A DNA stretch of 64,000 nucleotides from Gemmatimonadales bacterium (GTDB lineage: Bacteria; Gemmatimonadota; Gemmatimonadetes; Gemmatimonadales; GWC2-71-9). The stretch spans positions 111,236-175,235 of the forward strand of contig JAWKQM010000008.1 in assembly GCA_041390145.1 (NCBI GenBank). Direction: 5' to 3'. This document shows, in pieces, positions 32,153-40,066 of the stretch (position 1 is its first letter; the number at the start of each line of letters is the position of its first letter). The position numbers were made by a program, and so were the translations under genes. The notes under the pieces are model-generated. The model did not search any database. It worked only from the letters and a program-made list of their open reading frames with translations, and was not told the DNA's origin.

Positions 32153-33973
32153 GTGCGGACTGAACTCCGCCTGCTCCGGCAGGTGAAGCCCTATCGTGCG
32201 CCGTTCATCCTGTCGATGGTCACGTCGGTGCTGGCGTCGCTCCTCGACGGTACGACGATCGTGGTCCTCATCCCGCTGCTGCGGCTGCTGTTCGGCACCA
32301 CCGGTCAGTTCGGGGCTTCGGGGTCGCAGGCGCTGACCCGGTTTACCGAGTGGCTGCTCGACCCGCTCATCGCCGGAGTCCCGACCAACGTGGCGGTCGC
32401 GCGGCTCCTCGGCGTGCTGGTGCTGGGGTTGGTGCTGCGGAACCTGATGACCTACAGCACCACGCAACTGCAGGTCGCGGTGCAGGAGGGGCTGGTCCGC
32501 GACCTGCGCTCCGAGATCTTTGCGCACCTCCTCAAGCTCGACCTCGGGTACTTCCAGCGCACCCGCCAGGGACACATTCTCTCGACCCTCACCACGGAAG
32601 TGGAACAGCTCAAGGAAGTGGTGACCGCCGCGGTGGTGCGGCTCTTCCAGAGCGTCGTGCGGATTGTCACCATCCTCGTCCTGATGAGCCAGATCAGCGG
32701 CCGGCTCACCATCCTCACGCTCTCCACCGCCCCGATCCTGGTGCTCGGCCTGCAGTTCGTGCTGGTGCGCCTCCGGCGCCACGCCCGCGACCGGACGCAG
32801 GACCGCGCCGGCATCTTCGCGATGGTCGCCGAGCAGGTCGGGGCGGTCAAGCTGATCCGGGCATACGGCGAGGAGTCGCGCCAGCTCGGCAAGCTCACAG
32901 ACCAGCTCACCCGGTACCGGAAGAAGGTCATCCGGACCCAGCGGTATTCGTCGCTGACCGGGCCGATGAGCGAAATCTTCGGCGGGTTGCTGATCATCCT
33001 CATCATCGCCGCGGCGACGCAGCCGGGGCTGGTGGGCGGCGTGCCGCTGACGCCGGAGGCGGCCATCGCCTTCCTGGTGGCCGCGCTGCAGCTGACGTCG
33101 CCCATCAAGGCGATTTCGCAGTACCCGGCGAGCATGGCCATCGCGATGGCGAGCGCCGAGCGGGTGTACGCGCTGCTCGACGAGCCGGTCTCCGACGTCG
33201 ACGCCCCCGGCAGCGTGCCGCTGCAGTTCGACCGCGACATCGTCTTCGACCGGGTGTCGTTCCGCTACGGCACCGACACCCCCGTGCTGACGGAAATCTC
33301 GTTCCGCCTGCCGAAGGGGCAGGTCCTGGCCATCGTCGGTCCCTCCGGCGCCGGTAAGACGACGCTGGTGGACCTGCTGCCGCGCTTCAACGAGCCGGTG
33401 AGCGGGCAGATCTACCTCGACGGGATCCCCCTCGACACCATCAAGCGCGGCTCCCTTCGCGCCAGCCTTGGCGTGGTCAGCCAGGACACCGTCCTGCTGA
33501 ACGACACCGTGCGCGCCAACATCGCCTTCGGGTCGCCCAAGGCCACCGCGGCGCAGGTGGAGGCGGCGGCCCGGGCGGCCAATGCCGCCGAGTTCATCGC
33601 CGCCCTGCCGAACGGCTACGACACCGTCCTCGGGGAGCGGGGCACCCGGCTCTCCGGCGGGCAGCGGCAGCGAATCAGCATTGCGCGGGCGCTGCTCCGC
33701 GACCCGCCGATCCTGATCCTTGACGAGGCCACCAGCGCGCTCGACACCGAATCGGAACGGCTGGTGCAGGAGGCCATCGAGCGGCTGATGAAGGACCGGA
33801 CCGTGATGGTCATCGCGCACCGGCTGGCCACGGTGCGGCACGCCGACCAGATCCTGGTGCTCGAGGCGGGTCACGTGGTGGAGCATGGCACGCACGCGCA
33901 GCTGATCGAGCACAACGGTCTCTATCGGCGGCTGCACGACATGCAGTTCCGGGATCCGGAGCCGGCGTCATGA
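32153..33973 (+). CDS. ABC exporter, fused membrane and ATPase domains (MsbA-like)
   Basis: A 606-residue half-transporter: six-helix export domain (~1-320), then an ATPase domain with Walker A GPSGAGKTT (~396-404), signature LSGGQRQR (~500) and Walker B ILILDEATSALD. It would work as a homodimer. MsbA-type members flip lipid A or other lipids; neighbours that make glycans suggest a lipid-linked glycan or lipid A substrate (inference). GTG 32153 begins 2 bp after the regulator's stop; the stop overlaps the next ATG. Confidence 0.93.
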   Translation: MRTELRLLRQVKPYRAPFILSMVTSVLASLLDGTTIVVLIPLLRLLFGTTGQFGASGSQALTRFTEWLLDPLIAGVPTNVAVARLLGVLVLGLVLRNLMTYSTTQLQVAVQEGLVRDLRSEIFAHLLKLDLGYFQRTRQGHILSTLTTEVEQLKEVVTAAVVRLFQSVVRIVTILVLMSQISGRLTILTLSTAPILVLGLQFVLVRLRRHARDRTQDRAGIFAMVAEQVGAVKLIRAYGEESRQLGKLTDQLTRYRKKVIRTQRYSSLTGPMSEIFGGLLIILIIAAATQPGLVGGVPLTPEAAIAFLVAALQLTSPIKAISQYPASMAIAMASAERVYALLDEPVSDVDAPGSVPLQFDRDIVFDRVSFRYGTDTPVLTEISFRLPKGQVLAIVGPSGAGKTTLVDLLPRFNEPVSGQIYLDGIPLDTIKRGSLRASLGVVSQDTVLLNDTVRANIAFGSPKATAAQVEAAARAANAAEFIAALPNGYDTVLGERGTRLSGGQRQRISIARALLRDPPILILDEATSALDTESERLVQEAIERLMKDRTVMVIAHRLATVRHADQILVLEAGHVVEHGTHAQLIEHNGLYRRLHDMQFRDPEPAS

Positions 33974-34950
33974 CCCGGGTCCTGGTGGTGGCCGCGTACG
34001 ACGACGCCCTCAACGCCCACTCGGCGCAGCGGGAACGGGCGCTGGAGCGGCATGGACAGACGGTCACCCGGTTCGATATCAATGCGCGGCCCGGTCTCCT
34101 GTCCCGTTTGCGCGGCGGGGATCTCGTCAGCCGGCTCGACCGAGAGCTCGAAGTCGTCGCGCCAGATATCGTGCTCGTCGTGCGGGGGGAGGCGCTTTCG
34201 GCGCAGGCGGTGACCAACCTCCGGCGCGACCATCCCGGGACCTGGGTCAACTGGGTGCCCGACGACCTCCATGGCCTGGCCATTGTGCAACACGCCCTGC
34301 CGGCGTACGACATGGTCTTCGCGGCCGGCACCGACGTGGCCGAGGCGCTCGCCAGTACCATCGACCGGCCGGTGCACTACCTGCCGCTCGCCGCCGATCC
34401 GTCGGTGTACAAGCCGATGCGCTCGCGCGACCAGTACCGCGCCAACGTCGTCTTTGCCGGGACGGCCACGCCGAGACGGGAGCGCCTCCTCGGCGAACTG
34501 GTGGAATTCGGGCTCGCGCTCTGGGGACCGGGATGGCGGCGGACGTCGCTGCGCGACTACTGCCGCGGTGAGCAACTCGACACCGAGAATTTCGTCCGCG
34601 CCTATGCCGGCGCGTCGGTGGCGGTCAATATCCACCGCTCGGCGGATGCCGAGCCGGCCGTCACCGAGCGGGGCGTCAACCAGCGGACCTTCGAGGTGGC
34701 GGCGATCGGCGTGCCGCAGGTGGTGGATTTTCGGGGAGACCTGGAGCGGCACTTCGTCGACCGGCGGGAACTGCTGGTGTACCACTCCGTGGAGGAGATG
34801 CGAGGGCTGGTCGAGGCGGCGCTCCAGGACCCGGCGGCCGCCGAGACGGTGGCGCAGGCCGGGCGGGCACGGCTGCTGGCCGACCACACCTACATGCACC
34901 GGCTCAAGGAACTGCTCGACGTGGTCCGGGCCACGCCCCACCGCGCCTGA
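33970..34950 (+). CDS. CgeB-like glycosyltransferase
   Basis: A 326-residue GT-B-type protein resembling the CgeB/spore-maturation glycosyltransferase group: RVLVVAAYDDAL at the start, NWVPDDLHG, HYLPLAADPSVYKP, NVVFAGTATPRRERLL and the C-terminal RTFEVAAIGVPQVVDFRGD block for nucleotide-sugar binding. It probably adds a sugar to a surface glycan or protein. It overlaps the ABC exporter by 4 nt (ATGA). Confidence 0.84.
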   Translation: MTRVLVVAAYDDALNAHSAQRERALERHGQTVTRFDINARPGLLSRLRGGDLVSRLDRELEVVAPDIVLVVRGEALSAQAVTNLRRDHPGTWVNWVPDDLHGLAIVQHALPAYDMVFAAGTDVAEALASTIDRPVHYLPLAADPSVYKPMRSRDQYRANVVFAGTATPRRERLLGELVEFGLALWGPGWRRTSLRDYCRGEQLDTENFVRAYAGASVAVNIHRSADAEPAVTERGVNQRTFEVAAIGVPQVVDFRGDLERHFVDRRELLVYHSVEEMRGLVEAALQDPAAAETVAQAGRARLLADHTYMHRLKELLDVVRATPHRA

Positions 34951-35008
34951 CGCGGTGGAATTCACCCGGTGGCCGGGGTAAATTGCCCACTCCTCGCAAC
35001 GGTGTCAG

Positions 35009-35884
35009 GTGCGATCCATGGTCAAGGTCTCCGGCTTCACGATCATCAAGAACGCCATCAGCCACGACTTCCCCGTCGAGGCGAGCATCCGCTCGATCCT
35101 TCCGTTCTGCGACGAGGTCATCGTCAACGTCGGGCCCTCGGACGACGGCACGCTCGACCTGATCAAGTCGATCGACGACCCCAAGATCAAGATCATCGAA
35201 GGCGTCTGGGACGTCTCCCGCCAGAACTGGATGCTGAGCGACGAAACGCTGCGCGCCATGCGGGCCTGCAGTCACCCCTGGGGCATCTACATCCAGGGCG
35301 ACGAGGTGCTCCACGAACGCGGCGGGCCGGAACTCCTCGCCACCATGGAAGCGGTGGACGACGATCCCCGGGTCGAGGCGCTGCTGGTCAAGTATCTCCA
35401 CTTTTACGGCGACTTCGACACCATCGCCACCAACCGCCGGTGGTATCGCCGCGAAATTCGCGCGCTGCGGCTCGACCCCGCCCTCGATCTCCGTCCCTAC
35501 AAGGGCGCGCAGGGATTCCGGGTCGGCCCCGACAACCGGAAGACGCGCGCGCGGCTCACCAACGCCGAGATGTTCCACTACGGGTGGGCGCGGCCGGCCG
35601 CGGCGCTGCGGGCCAAGATCGTCACCAACCGGACCATCTATCCCTGGTCGGCGGAGCGCGAAGCCAAGCGCCCGCTCCTCCCCTGGTTCCCCGGCCTCAA
35701 GCCCTTCACCGGCATTCATCCGAAGGTCGCGCAATCCTACATCGACGAGCGCGCGAAGGATCCCGAGCGGGTGGTGGAGCCGCCGCACTTCGAGCTCGAG
35801 CACCTGCGCTTCTACGCCTCCGACGTGATCGAGCGCCTCACGGGGGCCCGTGTGTTCGAGTATCGGAACTACCGTCTCGTCTGA
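35009..35884 (+). CDS. Glycosyltransferase family 2-like protein
   Basis: A 291-residue GT-A-type protein with VSGFTIIKNAISHDFPV at the N terminus and a DEVIVNVGPSDDGT segment typical of family 2-like enzymes. IYIQGDEVLHE (~90-100) takes the place of the usual DxD metal-binding motif, as QGDE. ATG 35018 (MVKVSG) is an alternative start 9 nt inside. It sits in the same plus-strand set, 58 bp after the CgeB-like gene. Acceptor and donor are unknown. Confidence 0.83.
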   Translation: MRSMVKVSGFTIIKNAISHDFPVEASIRSILPFCDEVIVNVGPSDDGTLDLIKSIDDPKIKIIEGVWDVSRQNWMLSDETLRAMRACSHPWGIYIQGDEVLHERGGPELLATMEAVDDDPRVEALLVKYLHFYGDFDTIATNRRWYRREIRALRLDPALDLRPYKGAQGFRVGPDNRKTRARLTNAEMFHYGWARPAAALRAKIVTNRTIYPWSAEREAKRPLLPWFPGLKPFTGIHPKVAQSYIDERAKDPERVVEPPHFELEHLRFYASDVIERLTGARVFEYRNYRLV

Positions 35885-35915
35885 ACGTTCCATCGACGAC
35901 GCCCCCCGAGGGAAT

Positions 35916-36674
35916 GTGCCGGCACCACTCGCGCTGACCGTCATCATCCCCACCCTCAACGAGGCGGCCAACGTTGCCGCCTGCGTGGCAAGCGCCGCGT
36001 TCGCGGGCGAAGTCATCGTCGCCGACGGCGGTTCCACCGATGAGACGGTCGCCCGGGCGCGCGCGGCCGGCGCCACCGTGCTCGAAGGGACCGGCCCCAC
36101 CATCGCCGCCCAGCGCAACGCCGCCATCGCCGCCGCCCACCATCCCTGGATTCTCGCGCTGGACGCCGACGAGCGGGTGACCCCGGAGCTCGCCGCCGAA
36201 ATCGCGCGCGTGCTGGCCGTGCCGGCGCACGCCGCCTACCGGGTGCACCGGCGCAACTTCTATCTCGGGGTCGAGCAGACCCGCGGCGGGTGGGCGCGCG
36301 ACTGGGTCGTGCGTCTCTTCAGCCGGGACAGGCGGTACGTGGAACGCCGGGTACACGAGGGACTGGAGCCGGTCGCGGATGTCGGGGAGCTTGAGGCGCG
36401 GCTGCTGCATCATCCATACCGGTCGCTCAGTCACCACATCGAGAAGCTCGACCGCTACGCCGAGTGGGGGGCGGCCGATCTCTGGGACAGGGGCGTCCGC
36501 GCCGGCTGGGCGGATCTCAGCCTTCGTCCGGCCGGGAGGTTCCTCAAGGCCTATCTGCTGGGGGGCGGGGTGCTCGACGGGCGCCTGGGGTTGGTGCAGT
36601 CGGGTCTGGACGCGTACGCGGGGTTCCTGAAGTACGCGCACTTGTGGGCGATGGAACGTCGGACTGAGGACTAG
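35916..36674 (+). CDS. Glycosyltransferase family 2 (WaaE/KdtX-like)
   Basis: A ~252-residue GT2 enzyme: LTVIIPTLNEAANVAACV, VIVADGGSTDETV and the metal motif ALDADERV. The C-terminal half has HHPYRSLSHHIEKLDRYAEW, found in beta-glucosyltransferases acting on LPS core (WaaE/KdtX type). I use GTG 35916 because it starts right at the fold; ATG 35850 in the same frame would overlap the previous gene by 35 nt and add 22 unlikely residues. Ends 4 nt into the convergent patatin gene. Confidence 0.86.
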   Translation: MPAPLALTVIIPTLNEAANVAACVASAAFAGEVIVADGGSTDETVARARAAGATVLEGTGPTIAAQRNAAIAAAHHPWILALDADERVTPELAAEIARVLAVPAHAAYRVHRRNFYLGVEQTRGGWARDWVVRLFSRDRRYVERRVHEGLEPVADVGELEARLLHHPYRSLSHHIEKLDRYAEWGAADLWDRGVRAGWADLSLRPAGRFLKAYLLGGGVLDGRLGLVQSGLDAYAGFLKYAHLWAMERRTED

Positions 36675-37762
36675 CGGTCCGCCGCGATAGGCAGGGGGCC
36701 GCTCCACTCTCCCGTCACCGGGCGGGCGCTGATGGCCCAGGTCGGACAGTTCCGGACAAAGATGCCGTCGAGCGGCGACCACGCCTGCCGCGGCTCCACC
36801 ACCTCCGCCTTGCCCAATCCATCCATCTGAAAGATCCCCGGCGCCCGCAGGGCGCACGCGCCGCAGCCGATGCAGCGCGTGCGGTCGACGTGAATGCGGA
36901 CCGGCGTCTTCGGGAAGATTCCCACCTCCGCCGTGTCGAGGAGCCGCAGCAGTTCGGGGATCAGTTGCCGCATCGCCCGATACCCCTCCGCCATCAGTTC
37001 CTGGGTGCGGTCAAAGACGAACATCGGGTAGTCCTCGACTCGCGGATGCACCAGCAGCAGCGGCGGCGATTTCCAGAGCCGCAGCGTCCGCTCCAGCATC
37101 GTCTGCATCACGATTTCTAGGCCGCGGGCGTACGTCGTCGCGAAGCCGGTCTTCTCGATCTCCGAGCGGAGCGCCATCGAGGCGCTCACATCGACGCCGA
37201 TGATCGGCCCCGGCCCACAGACGGTGGCAGCCTTGACCGGGAGGTTATCGGCCACCGCGCCATCCACGTACCACCGTCCAGCAATTTCCCTCGGCGGCAG
37301 GATACCGGGGAGGGCGCAGGAGGCGAACACCGCGTCCGCCACCCGGGCGTAGCGGAGCCCCGGCAGGCCCCAGAGGACCTGCATGCCGGAGTTGATGTCC
37401 ACCGTGTTGACGATGAGGGGATGCGTGAGCTCGTCGAAGGTCTTCTCGCCCACCATCTCATGGATCAGGTCGTCCAGCGGCTCGTGCCGGTACACGGCGG
37501 GCGAACGCATCCGCTTGAGCGCCATGTCGCTGTGGGCCACCCGGAAGACGTCGCGCCGCTTCAGCCGCAGCGCACGCTCCCGCATGAATTCGACCGAGCG
37601 CCCGGCCGCCCAGGCCGCCGCGATGAGCGAACCGATGCTCGACCCCACGACGCCATTCGGCCGAAGTCCCGCTTCCTCCAGGGCCTGCAATGCGCCGATG
37701 TGCGCCAGCCCCTTGAGGCCGCCGCCGCCGAGGACCAGGCTGAAGCTGGGGGAGGAAGGCAT
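36671..37762 (-). CDS. Patatin-like phospholipase fused to a ferredoxin-type Fe-S domain
   Basis: A 363-residue fusion. The N-terminal ~285 residues are a patatin/RssA-type lipid hydrolase: oxyanion loop GGGGLKGLAHIG, nucleophile Ser in GSSIGS and catalytic Asp in VDGAVADNLP. The last ~70 residues look like a small ferredoxin: HVDRTRCIGCGACALRAPG gives a CxxCxxC set and NCPTWAIS the fourth Cys, enough for a [4Fe-4S] or [3Fe-4S] cluster. No signal peptide is visible, so it acts in the cytoplasm. The cluster may switch the lipase by redox state or dock it to an electron-transfer partner (inference). ATG 37762 is preferred over an upstream TTG. Confidence 0.85.
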   Translation of the reverse strand: MPSSPSFSLVLGGGGLKGLAHIGALQALEEAGLRPNGVVGSSIGSLIAAAWAAGRSVEFMRERALRLKRRDVFRVAHSDMALKRMRSPAVYRHEPLDDLIHEMVGEKTFDELTHPLIVNTVDINSGMQVLWGLPGLRYARVADAVFASCALPGILPPREIAGRWYVDGAVADNLPVKAATVCGPGPIIGVDVSASMALRSEIEKTGFATTYARGLEIVMQTMLERTLRLWKSPPLLLVHPRVEDYPMFVFDRTQELMAEGYRAMRQLIPELLRLLDTAEVGIFPKTPVRIHVDRTRCIGCGACALRAPGIFQMDGLGKAEVVEPRQAWSPLDGIFVRNCPTWAISARPVTGEWSGPLPIAADR

Positions 37763-37862
37763 GAAGGAAGAATACAATGGAGCTTGGAGAAAGGAACGTG
37801 AGGACCGGGAGTGGTTGGCCCGACTCCTCTACCTCTTTTTCCCCCTTCACTTACCTTCCTTC

Positions 37863-38705
37863 ATGGCTTCCCCACTGGCCGGCCCCTTCCGCCGCGACCG
37901 CTTCTTCCAGCTCGGGCTCCTGCTCGTCGGCATGGTGGTCGGCGCCGCGCTCCTGGCGCAGTGGCTCGCCCCGGGTGGCCCCTATACGGGGGACCCTGCC
38001 ACCGCCTACCTCCTTCCGCCAAGCCTCGATCACCTCCTGGGCACCGATACGCAGGGCAGGGACGTGCTGACCCGGGTCATCTACGGGGCGCGGATCTCGC
38101 TCGCCGTCGGGATCATCAGCCAGGTCGTGGCGAGCCTGCTGGGCGTCACCCTCGGCCTGATCTCGGGATACTACGGCCGCCGGGTGGACGCGCTCATCAT
38201 GCGCCTCGCCGACGTCACCCTCGCCTTCCCGACGCTCCTGTTGCTCATCGCAGTGGCGGCGGCGGTCAATCCGTCCCTGCCGGTGGTCTTCGTGGTGATC
38301 GGCGTCGTGGGATGGGCGGCCATGGCGCGGCTGGTCCGCGGACAGGTCCTGGTCCTCAAGGGCTCCGAGTATGTGCTCGCCGCGCGGGCCCTCGGCGCCC
38401 CCGACCGGCGGATTCTCTTCCGGCACCTCCTCCCCAACGTGCGCGCCCAGGTGATCGTGGCGGCGACGCTCGGGATGGCCGGCGCCATCATGGCCGAGGC
38501 GGCGCTCTCATTCGTGGGACTTGGCGCCCAGCCCCCCACACCGAGCTGGGGGTCGATGGTGGCCGACGGGCGGGACCTCCTCCGCGTGGCGCCCTGGGTG
38601 TCGTTCGCCCCAGGCATCGCGATCGGGCTCGCCGTCCTCGGCTTCAACCTTGTGGGCGACACATTGCGCGAGGCGTTTGACCCCAAACTCCGTAGCGAAC
38701 GGTAG
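37863..38705 (+). CDS. ABC transporter permease, DppC/OppC family
   Basis: A 280-residue inner-membrane permease with ~6 helices. The leader domain carries the LGTDTQGRDVLTRVIYGAR motif of OppC proteins and the EAA loop reads EYVLAARALGAPDRRILFRHLLPN. It would import peptides or nickel with an OppB partner, two ATPases and a binding protein. None of those lies next to it here, so it is an orphan in this window. The true start is ATG 37863; the open frame upstream runs antisense to the patatin gene. The divergent gap to that gene is 100 bp. Confidence 0.9.
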   Translation: MASPLAGPFRRDRFFQLGLLLVGMVVGAALLAQWLAPGGPYTGDPATAYLLPPSLDHLLGTDTQGRDVLTRVIYGARISLAVGIISQVVASLLGVTLGLISGYYGRRVDALIMRLADVTLAFPTLLLLIAVAAAVNPSLPVVFVVIGVVGWAAMARLVRGQVLVLKGSEYVLAARALGAPDRRILFRHLLPNVRAQVIVAATLGMAGAIMAEAALSFVGLGAQPPTPSWGSMVADGRDLLRVAPWVSFAPGIAIGLAVLGFNLVGDTLREAFDPKLRSER

Positions 38706-38714
38706 GAGCACCCG

Positions 38715-39857
38715 ATGAGCACTGACTTCGCCGCCCTCCGGCGCGAAGAATTCTCGGCCCTCGACGACGCGATCTATCTCAACAGCGCCTCCGTCGGGCC
38801 GATTCCGGAACGCACCCGCCGCCGCATCGACGAATACAGCTCGATGCGCACCGCGCCGCACCGGATGAACGACCACGATTTCTTCTCGGAGCTCGACCAG
38901 GCGCGGGCGCTGACGGCCCAGCTGCTGAACGTCACCGCCGGAGAGATCGCCCTCGCCTTCAACACCAGCTACGGGCTCAACCTCGCCGCGCGCGGCTTGC
39001 CGCTCGAACGGGGCGACGTGGTCCTCGCGAGCGACCGGGAGTTCCCGGCCAATGTTTACCCCTGGATCCGCCTGGCAGATGGCGGCGTGTCGCTCGAACT
39101 GGCGCCGGTCACGGCCGAGGGGTGGCCCGACGAGGATTTCCTGGTCGAGCGGATGGCCGACCCGAAGGTCCGCGTGCTGGCCGTGTCGCTGGTGCAGTTC
39201 AGCAACGGGTTCAAGGTGGACCTCGACCGCCTCTCGCGCCGCGCCCGCGAGACCAACACATTCCTCGTCGTGGACGCGATCCAGGGCCTGGGAGCGGTGC
39301 CGGTGGACCTGCAGGCCACCCCGGTGGACATCCTCTCCTGCGGCGGACAGAAGTGGCTCCTCTCGCCCTGGGGCAGCGGGTTCGTGTACGTGCGGAAGAA
39401 ACTGATCCCGGTGGTGGAGCCGGTGGTGATGGGATGGATGGCGTTCGAGGGCACGGACGACTTCACCCGGCTGACCGATTACGACCCGCACCTCCGCGGC
39501 GACGCGAAGCGCTACGAGATGATCAGTCTCCCCTTCCAGGATTTTGCCGGGTACAACACCTCGGTGCAGCTGCTGCTCGACGCCGGCATTCCCGCCGTGG
39601 CCAGGCACATTGCCGAGGTACAGGAGCCGGTGCTGGCCTGGGCGGCTCGCAAGGGCGTGCAGGTCACTTCGCCGGTCGGGGCGCACGGGTCGGGGATCGT
39701 GTGCGTGGCGGTGCCGGAACCGGCAGAAGCCTACCAGGCCATCCGCGCACAGGGGGTCATTGCCAGTGTGCGGGAGGGGGCCATCCGGCTGAGCCCGCAC
39801 CTGTTCAACTCCGTCGACGAGATGGAACGGGTGACGAAGATGCTCGACCGGGTGTGA
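38715..39857 (+). CDS. Class V aminotransferase-fold PLP enzyme
   Basis: A 380-residue PLP enzyme of aminotransferase class V (SufS/isopenicillin-N-epimerase/kynureninase-like group). IYLNSASVGPIPE starts the fold; NTSYGLNLAARGL, VVDAIQGLGAVPVDL and the PLP lysine Lys213 in CGGQKWLLSPWGSG are all clear. It begins 9 bp after the permease gene and may be co-transcribed. Substrate is unknown: family members act as desulfurases, epimerases, kynureninases or transaminases. Confidence 0.88.
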   Translation: MSTDFAALRREEFSALDDAIYLNSASVGPIPERTRRRIDEYSSMRTAPHRMNDHDFFSELDQARALTAQLLNVTAGEIALAFNTSYGLNLAARGLPLERGDVVLASDREFPANVYPWIRLADGGVSLELAPVTAEGWPDEDFLVERMADPKVRVLAVSLVQFSNGFKVDLDRLSRRARETNTFLVVDAIQGLGAVPVDLQATPVDILSCGGQKWLLSPWGSGFVYVRKKLIPVVEPVVMGWMAFEGTDDFTRLTDYDPHLRGDAKRYEMISLPFQDFAGYNTSVQLLLDAGIPAVARHIAEVQEPVLAWAARKGVQVTSPVGAHGSGIVCVAVPEPAEAYQAIRAQGVIASVREGAIRLSPHLFNSVDEMERVTKMLDRV

Positions 39858-39859
39858 AC

Positions 39860-39885
39860 GTCACCCTGGCGAAAGCCGGGGTCCA
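39860..39885. repeat. REP-like palindrome, family 2
   Basis: Arms CCTGGC/GCCGGG around GAAA, preceded by GTCA and followed by GTCCA. It begins 2 nt after the aminotransferase stop. The same unit is found at 47139-47167, 47183-47208 and 49674-49699. Confidence 0.8.
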
Positions 39886-39898
39886 ATCAAGGAAAAGT

Positions 39899-40014
39899 GG
39901 ACGAGGGAGGGTCGGGGGAGAGCCGGAGATTCGGAATGACCCTTTGTGGTGTGCCAACGCAACCACCAACGTATTCTTTCCGACCCTCCGCCTTTTTCCG
40001 ACCTTCCCTCGTCC
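39899..40014. repeat. ~115-bp imperfect palindromic element upstream of the HerA-like gene
   Basis: Terminal inverted arms of 17 nt (GGACGAGGGAGGGTCGG at 39899-39915, its complement with one mismatch at 39998-40014) enclose an inner GGAGGGTCGG/CCGACCCTCC type repeat. A related element lies at 41644-41760, so the two bracket the 40067-41629 gene. Together with the REP unit it fills most of the 209-bp gap 39858-40066. Confidence 0.65.
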
Positions 40015-40066
40015 GTTGTTTCGGAACTACGATCAGGTCGCTGCCTCCTGAATTCGAGAAGAACCC

